This document shows, piece by piece, positions 39,201 to 49,422 of a stretch of 64,000 bases of DNA. The notes under the pieces were generated by a model. The model saw nothing but the letters and a program-made list of their open reading frames with translations, was not told the origin of the DNA and made no database searches. Location: the NCBI GenBank assembly GCA_964019055.1, contig OZ025213.1:2234769-2298768 (forward strand), in the 5' to 3' direction. The DNA is from Anthopleura xanthogrammica. Its lineage: Eukaryota; Cnidaria; Anthozoa; Actiniaria; Actiniidae. Position 1 is the first letter of the stretch. Each line of letters starts with the position of its first letter. The translations under genes were made by a program, and so were the position numbers.

Positions 39201-41739
39201 CTATTTTCTTCATGAAGCCAAGAGAGTAAAACACCATGCTGATGCTATTGTGAGTAACAGTTTGTTGAATCCTTCATTATTATATAGGGGGCTATTTACC
39301 GCCAAGGAAGACCACATAGGAAAAAACTGTGCCCAAGGTCTCGCATATATAGACCAAGGCCATTAGGCCGAAGTCCGTTTTCAAGGCCGAGGGCCCCGTT
39401 TTTTCCCTATTTGGACTAACTTTAGGACTGTAAATAACTTTTTTCTTACTTCAAGATGTGTTCTCTAAGTCAATAATATATTTAAGTATTTTATTTTATT
39501 TTTGACTCAACAGAAAGAGCATACTCCAAGAGCACACAAGTATTTTGAAGCAGTGCTGAGCTTTGTTCAGTGTGGCAAGGCACTTGAGGTAGGTTGGTCT
39601 TGTCAGTTGATGTCCTAGATCTGCCCCCTGATCTATATCCTTTGCATTTCATCCTTGCCATGCATTCCATCTCTCCACTCCATCTTTCTTCTCTTTCATT
39701 ATCTGTCCATTCATCCACTCCATCTGTTTATCCATCTGCTGTACTTCTAGTCCCCATTCCCCTGCCTACCTGCCCATCAATCTTTCCATTCATACACCCA
39801 CCCATCCATTCATCCATCCATCCATCCATCCATCAATTCACCCATCCATCTACCCATCCATCAATTCACCCATCCACCTACCCATCCATTCATCCATGCA
39901 CCCACTTGTCCCTCCGCCTACCTACCCATCCATCCATCCATTCATCGATCCATCCATCCACCTACCTTTTCGATATATGTTACTTTATAACATTTTGTAC
40001 TCTTTTTACAGCAAAACAATGAATCTGAATCACGATCAGCATATCAGATGTATGTGGAAACAATAGAAATGTTGAAGTAAGTAAAACACATATCCTCACC
40101 TATTATTCACCAATTTTCTTGTACACATATACAGTTATACCTTCAGTGCACCATATAGTACACCTAGTATGTATGATTATATTTTATGTCTGATCAGCAT
40201 TGTTTGATATCTAACTATAGATATGCCATGCGTCTTTCTGCGAATCATAATCATCCAGAAAAGAATGGAGATAAGAGATTCTTTGGTTTATGGTGAGTTT
40301 TCTTTTAATCTTGCGTCATTGTATTTTTTAATTTATGCACATATGTCAAAGCTGTCGTTAACTAATATTGATGTGTTTTTATTAGCTTGAGGTTACAAGC
40401 TCTTCTTTACATGCGGTTATTCAAACTAAGGAAAGATAGTATGTTGAAGGCTTCCAAGACTCTCTTGGATCATTTTAAGGGACAAATCAAGATGAGTCAA
40501 GCACCATCTCCTTACAATGTCTCTAATCCAAAGTAAGTACGCATAATCCACTGCATTTACTGCAATTCTCAATATTCTGCGAGTCAGACATTTTTTTTCA
40601 ATGATTTTTCACTGCTGTCAATCAAAACTAATCAGTCAGTACCTTTTATATTTTTGACTGGCGGCAGTGAAAAAACAAATTCAAATGGGAAACTCACAAC
40701 AACCAAGCTCATAGAACTGTTGGACTAATTTAGGAGAAACATTTCCGAGATGGCATCTATTTTGTCCACTAAAACAGTCCTACAATGCAATGCTATGCCC
40801 AGTTCACTCAGTTTTTTCCCCTCAACCTTAGAACAAATATATATCTGCATAAGAAATATCTGCCATACATGTTGAGCTAAAAAATGATTTAATTTCGTAG
40901 GACAACTGGAACACCTTCACCAATGTCTCCAACACCTTCTCCATCTGGTAGCATAGGTAGTGTAGGATCTGTCGGAAGTGCAAGTAGCAATGAGGCAATA
41001 ACCACACCCTCTAGAACTAGCAAGATGTCATCCAATTGCATGACATCTCCAGTCAATGCTACTATTCCACAGAAGGTTCAAACCATGACGTATCAACATT
41101 TGGGATTCACAAATCATATGCTGTATAGCTATGATGCATGGGAACAGTCACAACAGATCTTCAATGAGCATAAAGGTATTGATATCAAGCTATGAATCTA
41201 ATCAAAAAAATGGTGCTATTTTCATAAAGAGTTTGGCCATTGTAGACAACTTGACCAAACATTTTTAGTGCAAAACTAAATCCCAATTTTTCAAAATAAT
41301 TTCTATAGTTTACTGCAGATACAATGTACTGTGCAGTACATTGCATAGGTATTCTAATTTTCCTTTTTCTTTTTCCCTTATAAATAAAAAATATAAATGT
41401 AAATTAACAGTGGATTAAACATTCAGATAATGGTTCTTCTTTCACTGCTCTTTTTCTTCCCTTATAATAACCATGAAATAGCAGAATTTCATGTTGTAGT
41501 ACAATTATAATAAAATAAAATCTCTTGTTATGCAAAAACAATTGCATTGTCCCTGTCAAACAATATATTTACTATTAAAACACCTTTATATTGTATAAAA
41601 ATCCTAAGTTGCTTCTCTTTGATGTACAGACTTTTTCATGGACCTGGATAGAAAGTATGGACCCATAACCTTACACAGTCCCATAGTTGATGTGGTTGAA
41701 TACGTCCGTCAAGGCTTCCAACGATTAAAGGAAACATAA
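18257..41739 (+). CDS. AFF4: AF4/FMR2 (AFF) family protein, super elongation complex scaffold, complete
   Basis: 21 exons: 18257-18321, 24702-24783, 25299-25337, 25704-25745, 26311-26867, 28144-28168, 33945-33992, 35324-35422, 35672-35711, 35805-35863, 36172-36285, 36436-37662, 38124-38260, 38649-38996, 39186-39249, 39514-39588, 40012-40076, 40221-40292, 40386-40532, 40901-41175, 41630-41739. All phases join: 3690 nt, 1229 aa (human AFF4 has 1163). Domains: Arg/Glu-rich N-terminus; P-TEFb-binding segment about 55-90 ([19 protein letters not shown]); ELL-binding segment about 282-318 ([18 protein letters not shown]); [12 protein letters not shown] and a Ser/Asp tract about 340-380; Lys/Ser-rich linker; AF9/ENL-binding motif 777-790 ([14 protein letters not shown]); C-terminal homology domain about 960-1229 ([16 protein letters not shown] ... 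VRQGFQRL). AFF proteins tether P-TEFb, ELL and ENL/AF9 to release paused RNA polymerase II. ATG 18257 follows an in-frame TAG at 18230; the downstream ATG at 18284-18286 is an alternative. The symbol names the closest human paralogue; this is probably the single pro-orthologue of AFF1-4. Confidence 0.93.
18322..24701. other. AFF intron 1 (6.4 kb)
   Basis: No exon, RNA gene or recognisable mobile element found. It holds AT-rich simple sequence, with AAATA runs near 22520-22560. An imperfect direct duplication at about 22640-22760 and 22785-22990 repeats AAATGAGTAACCA and TTATTTTTTAAATA in the same order. A 151-codon frame at 18934-19389 lacks an ATG start and shows no domain. Confidence 0.5.
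25797..25925 (+). repeat. SINE-tail fragment
   Basis: AGGGTTTTCTCTGGGTGCTC followed by TTCTAAATTCCAATTCGATC matches the body and tail of the SINE family. The tRNA-like head is absent. It lies in AFF intron 4. Confidence 0.5.
26080..26277. mobile_element. foldback MITE family, copy 2 (AFF intron 4)
   Basis: Left end AATAGACCTTATTAGCTTGC and internal ATACAACTCAAACAAAGAAT match the copy at 10671-10870. The right end is decayed (CCCAAGCCATTGTATCTG). The element stops about 35 bp before the exon 5 splice acceptor, so it may touch the branch-point and polypyrimidine region. Confidence 0.75.
27186..27382. mobile_element. foldback MITE family, copy 3 (AFF intron 5)
   Basis: Left end AATAGACCTTGTCAGCTTAA and right end ending AGGTCTATT, with the shared core ATACAACTCAAACAAAGAAT and arms around TTTCCCATTTCAGAC. 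It is clearly the same family as copies 1 and 2. Confidence 0.78.
28685..28946. repeat. two interleaved perfect inverted repeats (AFF intron 6)
   Basis: Arm A at 28685-28737 is the exact or near-exact reverse complement of 28865-28917. Arm B at 28808-28837 (CCTTGTAGACGAATCCTGGC...) is the exact reverse complement of 28916-28946. The order is A, B, A', B', so the two pairs interlock and are not nested. A direct repeat TATAATAAGGGCAAAGT occurs at about 28841 and again near 29126. Confidence 0.85.
29754..29953. other. assembly gap, 200 N
   Basis: Exactly 200 unknown bases in AFF intron 6, between a poly-A/GAGA-rich flank and AAGTATGTAACTC. The size is probably a placeholder. Exons 6 and 7 on either side join in phase 0, so no exon has to be missing. 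Confidence 0.98.
30437..30941. mobile_element. non-autonomous hAT-like DNA transposon (AFF intron 6)
   Basis: A 489 bp element (30445-30933) flanked by the 8 bp direct repeat GTTGTCAG at 30437-30444 and 30934-30941. The terminal inverted repeats share GTAAAACACAAGAA, GCCCCAGATG and GACCAACTGT over about 45 bp. The interior has further GTTGG/GACAGT motifs and no transposase. An 8 bp target duplication is typical of hAT elements, so the class is inferred from that. Confidence 0.75.
30942..33944. other. AFF intron 6, distal part
   Basis: AT-rich intron sequence with no exon or RNA gene recognised apart from the SINE fragment at 31725-31815. Confidence 0.4.
31725..31815 (-). repeat. SINE body fragment
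   Basis: GGGGGGAAGAAAACC and CCAGAGAAAAACCCTCGAAG match the minus-strand body of the SINE copies at 2712 and 4565. The head is absent. It lies in AFF intron 6. Confidence 0.45.
36886..36963 (+). repeat. 39 bp in-frame tandem duplication in AFF exon 12
   Basis: Two consecutive 39 bp units differ at one base (a synonymous AAC/AAT change) and encode [13 protein letters not shown] twice, in the disordered linker before the Lys-rich region. Near-identity suggests a recent duplication, possibly polymorphic in length. Confidence 0.95.
37725..37780. repeat. poly-C tract and GGGGGGCATGCCCCCC palindrome
   Basis: Just inside AFF intron 12, a G-run, CATG and a run of about 20 C form a strong palindrome, followed by AAGTTTCCCCCAG. 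It resembles the G/C-run ends of the poly-G elements but no partner end was found. Confidence 0.5.
39285..39410. repeat. GC-rich palindromic patch in AFF intron 15
   Basis: CCAAGGCCATTAGGCCGAAG and CAAGGCCGAGGGCCC lie in otherwise AT-rich intron. The patch starts 36 bp after exon 15. It is probably a decayed mobile element; no clear ends were found. Confidence 0.35.
39660..39970. repeat. CATC-rich simple repeat (AFF intron 16)
   Basis: Degenerate CATCCATCCATC units over about 300 bp between exons 16 and 17. The ORF here is a repeat artefact. Confidence 0.85.
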
Positions 41740-44700
41740 CATTACTACAACTATGTGGAAATCAAATGAGAATGACAATATTAACAAGGACAGAAAATCG
41801 GACTCAGCTAAGTGTTAATAATTTAAAGATTGTATCGGCATCTAGTTTATAAGGCTTTCAGAGATACCAAAATGTAAAATAATATACATTCCACATTATG
41901 ATAATCATCATTACATAGAGTCTGTGATAATAATAATACAATGTTAACAGCAGTCTGTATAGACCTGGCTCTGTTGCCTACACGACACAATAAACTAGTG
42001 GCTGACAGCGCCAAGAAATTGTGCTCCGAATTCCAATATATATTAATAGGTAAATATATTAGATGTGTACAACATTATTATATTTTGTAGAATACAATAT
42101 TTTTTCATACTCTGTAGTAATAACTGTCCATCATGTTCTATATATATGTGTGTGTGTGTGTGAATCGACCTATCCTGTCATTCATGAGGTGTAACGATGT
42201 GATAAAGGGGGGTATTATTATGCTTTGGATGTACTTATGTCTATACTCCTGTCGAACTGTTGCTCCAACAGTGAACTGCAAAGCATCCTTGAAATATTCT
42301 CTTGTTTGGTCAGAGTGACAAAGGCAAAAGCATTTGTGTATACTTTTAACCTGTATAAAACAATTCTTTTATCTGAACAAACCTTAAGTGGTCATGTATA
42401 TGGCTTTGATTATGAATGTTTTACTCATTAAATTGGATGACTCACGTCATCTCCAAAGCTCCAACACGATGAGCTGAGATGGGCTGTTAGGGCACTATTG
42501 GCATGTCATAAGAATTGTTTTTTGATTATCAATTGAATTGTTTCCGAGTACTATGGGGTGCCCACATGATGAACCAAAACTTCAAATTAATTACCGAAGC
42601 TTAATGACAAATTTTATTTATATCTTATTTATATTTTCCTGGCAAGACCCTTGATAGATATTTGTGATGCACAAAAGCTTTTTCCTAACCTTATACTCTG
42701 ATATCAACTCTAGATGAAGTACATAGATGTACTGTACAAGGATGTTTCAAGTAGTTTCTTTGCTGTAGCAAAGATTGGAGCAACAGAACAGAATGTTTCT
42801 TAGTTAATTTAAGAACACCAGCTGCACACACACAAAAAAACAATATTTGGTTATTGAACATCTGAAAAACTTTTTTCTTGCCTCGATGGCTTGTTATTTG
42901 CAACCTAATCTTACTAATGCCAACATACTTATTCATGCTTTTGTCTAACAAAATAGTTTTGTTACTCCTGCACTTTTTCTTCATTTTATTTTCATACAAA
43001 ATTACCAGTAATTCACTTGAATGGCAAACTTAATAGCCCAGTTTCTCATCATATCCTTGACTACAAAGTTATTTGTACATGGAGATAAAATAAAGCCTTG
43101 TATTAGAGCAAAGCATTTGCAAAAATCAGACAACTACAATGTAAAGAATTTTAGAAAAAAATAAATTCTACATGATTTTTACAGCATTGGGTCTTAGACA
43201 TTATATTGAATTGGAAAAATAATCTACCCTTATTAGATTTTGGCTAATAATGATAATGATTGTACAAGTATCAACTCAAAAGATTGTGTGTTGTGTCCAG
43301 ATATTGTTCACAAAAACCATTGAATTATCCAGATGTTTTATTAGCATCAATTGTAAAAAAATAAATATAAGTATTATTTTGTACATAGGATTAGCTAGGC
43401 ACCTTGATTGTTTCACAGTCTTTGCAAAATCATCTTCTTATTTGGGAAGCGTCAGGTGCAATAGCAGTGAGAGAGTTCAAGTCCCATTGGAATTGGTATC
43501 ATTTTGCTACCCCCATAAAATTATCACTTCTTACCTAAATCTGTATCAAATTTCACTATGTCCTCTTAACCTACTTCATGCCTTAGATTCCAACTCTGAA
43601 AACCTATTTTCCTGAAACAATTAGTTAGATTATTATGCAAGGAAAGAAAAGTAAAATTCGAGTTTCAATTTTTTTTGTCTATTTTTTGGGGGTTTCATTC
43701 AAAATTTTGTTTATTCTATTGAGTAAAAAAATGGGATTTTGACAAAACACATTAGAATATTTTAATTAATTTTTGGGTACATTAAGTATATCGATTTGTT
43801 CTGTGAACAATTTTGTTAAGAAAAACATTTTCCAATGGAAATTAAAATTGCACATATTTGATAACCCCAAAAATATCTGGATAACACACAATCTTGTGAA
43901 ACTCTTATCTTGTAAACGTCTAAGCTCAAAATTTTTTTGTATCTTGAAAATCATGTAGAACTCTGTAAAATTCTTTACAAAGAAGGAAAAAGGCTTGTTC
44001 TAGATAATGTTCTTAAATTGCATTTGTGCTGGTGTATATGTTGTAGTACTTGAGTTCTCCAAAGCATAAAATCCTTCCTAGTATCAGTATTTTAATTACA
44101 TATCGTCTCTCGTATCACCTCTCGTTGAAACACTGCACACAATAAACAATAAAAGGTGTCTACAATTCAAAAGGGGTTTTAAATCAATTGATTTTATTTT
44201 TATTGCTATACAGCCTAACTATAGTATTATTTCAACAACTTAAAACATATTTTTTTGATAACGTTAATGAAGACATGCACACTGGTTTTGTGCAGAGACC
44301 ATCAATTGAAAACCATCAGTCGAAGCCATAGGTCAACAAAAAAAAAATTAGAAAGGAATTCTGCAATATTAGGGGCAAAGGTTCTTGAATTTACTTTTAC
44401 ATATAATTACAGTTTATCAAATATGATTGTCCTGTTTTATGTTTGTCTTACCGGGTTATTCTCTGCATCTGGCTACCTGGACATTCTTTTCAACATTTCT
44501 GCTGAACTTTGAAGAGAACATAGACAGATGGCAGAGAGACTAACCCACAAAGAGAAACATGAATTATGAACATGACCTGCAAAAAAAAAAGTTTACAGAA
44601 ACACTGAATTTCTGCATCAACAAAATCCTTATTCCTCATTTGTACTTCATTATTCATGCATCCATTTCCCTTTCATTCAAGAACTTTGTGCCCACTAAGA

Positions 44701-45860
44701 TATATTACATTAGTTATCTATAGGAAAACAGTTTATTATTTTAAACAAACATACCTATTTTACTTTCTGCTTAAGAAAGGCTTTGTACCCTTGATAGATC
44801 AGTATTTCATTGTCATCTGAACAAGTAAATTTTAATATCAGGGTTTGAGAGGGGTATAATTTAATGAAATTATATAGCAATTTGGGTAATATTCCCATAA
44901 AGTAATAACATGTTAAAGACATATTTTTTCCATCTATTTAATAACATTATTCAGTTCAATTTTTGGTTACTAAAATAAATTATTTAGAAATTTTCCATTT
45001 TTCCTTTCTATAATCTTTCATTTTTTTTCATTTATTAGGTTTCCGATTTTTCCCATTAAACATTTTTCCATTTACCTTTTTTATTTCACTCCTTTCACAT
45101 TCTATTTTTCCTAATAAAGTTATTATTAATATTATTATTGATTAATATTATTATTGAATTATAATTTAGTCAAATGGTTAAGAGGGTAAAATATAGATGA
45201 TAATAGGAATATTAATTGTTTCAAATTTAGTAAAAAATAAAATTACTATTATAACTGACCTAGCGCTTCAAAGTCGAAAGAGTTTTAACCTAATGGAACA
45301 GTGAACCACAACTCTATAAAATGTAATAATTTGTCTTAAAGATTAATAAAAGCTTGAATTGCATTGAAAAATATGCTTGGTTGTGTTGTGTTTTATTACT
45401 GTTTGCTTCTTGGCAAATAATCTCTTAGAATGGAAAGGGAGGTACATGAAAAGTTGAAGGGAATAGAAAAAAGAGGAAACGTCAAACTTCTATTGTTTTG
45501 TGGAATTATGTGAGATCTCTTGTCAGAAAGAATAGCCACATCAGAAATTAGTAAAATTTTCAGAGCATTTCCTTATGTTTGACTAGAAATTACGAAAAGT
45601 GAAGTGCGCTTAGGATCTGCGCTTCACATATGATCAGGAAGTGATGGTTACCCTGGAGTCCAAAGATCACTGAGATTCTCGCTCCGACATGTGCTGTTTT
45701 GACGAAAAATCGCGAAAAGATTTATAAACCTACCTTCCCTGCAAGCAGAGTCTCTCCTCTTTCTCTCCCTTTAATCTTGAAGTTGAAGTTTGAACGAATC
45801 ATTGTACAGGGGACCCTCTGCTAATAAACTATGAACCGGAGTTGATGGAAAGTTTTCAAG
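41740..45860. other. AFF 3' UTR and intergenic DNA
   Basis: Very AT-rich, with a TG run near 42150 and ATTTA-type stretches. No conserved coding block on either strand; the short frames here show no domain. Confidence 0.4.
41989..41994 (+). terminator. candidate AFF poly(A) signal
   Basis: First AATAAA after the AFF stop, about 250 nt downstream. Others occur near 43088 and 44140, so a longer 3' UTR is possible. Confidence 0.35.
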
Positions 45861-45869
45861 TTCCTGGTG

Positions 45870-46100
45870 TGACGTCATATCTATTGCCAGGATACGCGAT
45901 TGTCGCGATTGGCAACAGCGCCAACATTTAACTAATTGCATTCTAATTGTAGTCTCTGTAAAACTTCCATCATATATATTCTTTTTGCGCACTTTAGTTT
46001 TAATTATTCTAAAAACTTCTTAACATGACGTCACAGCAAATTATTAAGAAAAAGAACAGGTTCCTTCTTTGACGTCATATTCTATTGTCAGGATACGAAC
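45870..46100 (+). promoter_or_regulatory. NSUN7 promoter region with three CRE sites
   Basis: Three perfect palindromic TGACGTCA sites (CREB/ATF consensus) at 45870-45877, 46026-46033 and 46070-46077. The first and third lie in a duplicated context: GACGTCATAT(T)CTATTG(C/T)CAGGATACG occurs at 45871 and again at 46071. They stand 110-317 bp upstream of the presumed ATG at 46187. Function is inferred from motif identity and position. Confidence 0.6.
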
Positions 46101-46186
46101 GTGACATCGAAGCAGTCCGCGGGAATCACAGCAAGTTAGTGTACTTAGCCTTACTTAATGAAAAGTTATCTGTAGTTAACTACAAA

Positions 46187-49100
46187 ATGCACAAGAAACA
46201 AGATAATGTGAACAAACCCAAGAAAGCCCAGAGTCATGCTGATGCCCGATCTGCTGCAAAGTCACAGAAAGGTTCCCATCGCGGGGTTCACCGGCAAACT
46301 AAAAGCGACACGAGCGTGAACGTGAGAAAGCCGAGAAAGAGGTTGGATTCATTTAGCCATACAATCTATGAAAATGCTTCCAAAATTTTCCAACATTTGA
46401 AGGGGCAAATAACAACTTCTCAGCTACCGGTGTTTGACGACGATCTGGAAAGAAGAAGAGCGTACAGTTTGGCTTTTGGAGCGAAGAGATGTAAGTTAAA
46501 TTTTAGTTAACACCAAGTAGATCTTCGATAGCATGATTGTGTAAATAATTTGATCAATCCTAATTAAGATAGCGGGATGTCACTTTTCAAAATATTTTCT
46601 ACGCGGGAAGCTGTCTTATTTCCTCGAAGGAATATGCTTTATTTTCCATGATAGTTTCGTAACCAAGTAACTTAAACCTTGCGCTAAATTCTACGAATTT
46701 AGCCGGTTATTATTTGCTTTAGAAACTTCGGTATTTTAATCCTTTTTAGCTTATGTACTTTTTCCCAGTACTTTACATGTGATATTTCATTTCGAAAATT
46801 ACTTTTTTGTCGCATTATTTTGCTATGTTTTTTTCTTTTTGTGGGTTTAATTGATAGCTACTTTGGTGAAGTATTTCTTGAGATATCTTCAAGGCCCGTG
46901 CAAAAAGACAAATAACCGGATTAGCATAACAAAAGGATAAATAACACAAACACAGCTGACTTTTGACTTGACTTGAAAGTCGTAGTCTACTCGTTTACAG
47001 TTCCCTAACAATTACTTAGCACTTCCTATCGATAAAACTCCACTGAATGTCTTCCTAAGGAGAAAGAATTCCTGTTTATTGCAAATATTGGAACGTTTTG
47101 TACAAATATTTTATAAACAAAACGTTTTTGTTCGCCAACACCGAGATCTTTACTTGAAAACATATGATTAATAACACGATACTCCCTTGGGGTCTTATCG
47201 ACAAAAGAGTAATTTTTTTCATTTAATATCTAAAGTGTTTTTATGAAGAAAAGCTGGTTTATATGGATGAAAAGAATACAATATAAAACAAGATCTTGAT
47301 ATGATAATATTTTTGACCACACAGTTTGGTTAAAATAAATTAGACTTTCGTTTTTTTTTCTCTTCCTCTCTTCTTCATTCTTTCCTTCCTTCCTGGCCTT
47401 TTTTAATTTCCTTTTTCTTAGCGTCCAAGGTAGTTCTTATTTGATAATTATATATACTGGCACAAACATATACTGTATGTTTGTATTTTTTAATTATTTA
47501 TTTGACTATTTCTAATCAAACACTTAATGTCTTTTTTTGTTGTCTTTTAGATGAGAAAGTTCTTGATGACATTTTGCTTGACAGCTATTTCTTTTCAAGC
47601 TATTTTAAGGTATGATCTGTTCTATAAAACTATATATAGTTCTTAGCTTAAATGAAATTTAGAAAACTCACAGATCCAGCTAGTTCATGATCTTCAGACT
47701 CCTATTTTTTCAAAACTTAATGAAAACCCTAGCCTGTGTACATACATGTATAAATTATACCAGTGTTTTTGTAACAATATATACATTATAAGAATAACTA
47801 CTTTCGTTCTAAATTAGGACTTTATTATTTCCACCTACAAACCTTTTGTCACATTCTCTTAAAAAAACTTACTTCCAGTCCTTTCCTGTATTTTAACCTG
47901 GAATTTTAAATAGAAAACATCACTTTCTTAGTAACAGGCTAAACTACCTTGGGGGATGTCTACTAGTTAAAAGCTCTTGGAAAAATATCTTTTTGTGTAT
48001 ATAAGTAAGGCCAACATCTTTACAATAAGACTAGTGGCTCTGGAAATGAAAGGCCATAATAAATTCCCTGACAAATGGTCTGTAAGGAGAAGTAAACATT
48101 TCAAAACTAAATCGTTCTATAGCTATATTAATTTATTTCAGGGGGAATTTACTAAGATAATTTTTTTAAAGTTACTGTTGAAGAGTAATTATAGTAATTT
48201 GATATTTTTATTATCATTTCCTATAGTATGAAACATACCACAAGCACAGAGTGATGGTGTTACTAATAGATTATCAACAAAATGGATTTTTCTTTGGAAA
48301 TGAAAAGAAGAAGACTCCTATGAATGAAGCTGATGTTCTTCCAGACATTCAAGAGATTCAAGAAGCTCTAATTTCTCATCGAACAAAGTTACGAGCGGCA
48401 TTAGCACGTAGTAGAATTAGAGACTGTGCAATAAGTGTTGAAGCTCTCCTTCCAAAAGAAGAGCAAGAGAAGATCCAGTATGCCGCAGCTCAGCCAGTAT
48501 ACGCAAGGATCAACACTTTGAAAACTACTTTAGATGAGGTGCTAGAAGCACTAAAAGCTGATGGATTTTCACTTGAAGCAAAGCTGGCAGAGGATGAGGA
48601 AATGATGCAGGGCAAATCTTTTTGTAGGGATGAACACTTTGAAAACTTATTGGTGTTCTCTCAAGAAGCAAAGTTTGATTTACATGGACATACCTTGGTT
48701 CAAGATGGACATCTTGTTATACAGGTGAGGTTTGTTCATAAATACTAGATCACCTTCCTAGTTTTCCATAATTACATGATGGTAGTAATTTTGGATGACA
48801 GGAAGGTTGTTTTGCACCAACGGGTGATGGAAGCCATGTTGGATGACATGGATGTTTTGCACCATCATGATGGCAACCATGCTGGATGACATAAAGGTGC
48901 TGTTTTGCACCACTGGGTGATGGAAGCCATGTTGGATGACATGGATGTTTTGAACCAACATGATGGCAGCCATGGTAGATGACAGGAAGGTGCTGTTTTG
49001 CACCAACGGGTGATGGAAGCCATTTTGGATGACAGGAAGGTGGTTGCAGGAACAATGATATCATTTCATACGAGAAAAAATTGTGAGATCATTAATTATA

Positions 49101-49354
49101 AAGCATACAGTTCTTTATTTACTGTTGTTCTCTTTTTGTGTTTTTGTCCTTCAGGACAAGTCGACCATCGTTTCGGTGGAAGTTGTGAGGACATATGTTA
49201 ATGATCTAGCATTACAGAAAGAAAAGGTCAATATTCTTATTCCTGGTGCTGATATCAAGAATGTTATGGGAGAAGGAGATGATATCATACAAACACATGT
49301 GGAATCAGGTAACTGATGAATAATGATGAACGATGATGGTGATGATGATGATGT

Positions 49355-49422
<68 letters not shown>

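Noticed and set aside
39594..40022. 142-codon plus-strand frame rich in HPSIHPS
   Set aside because: Produced by the CATC simple repeat in AFF intron 16.
48750..49064. Minus-strand frames with HPTWLPSP repeats
   Set aside because: Artefact of the minisatellite in NSUN7 intron 3.
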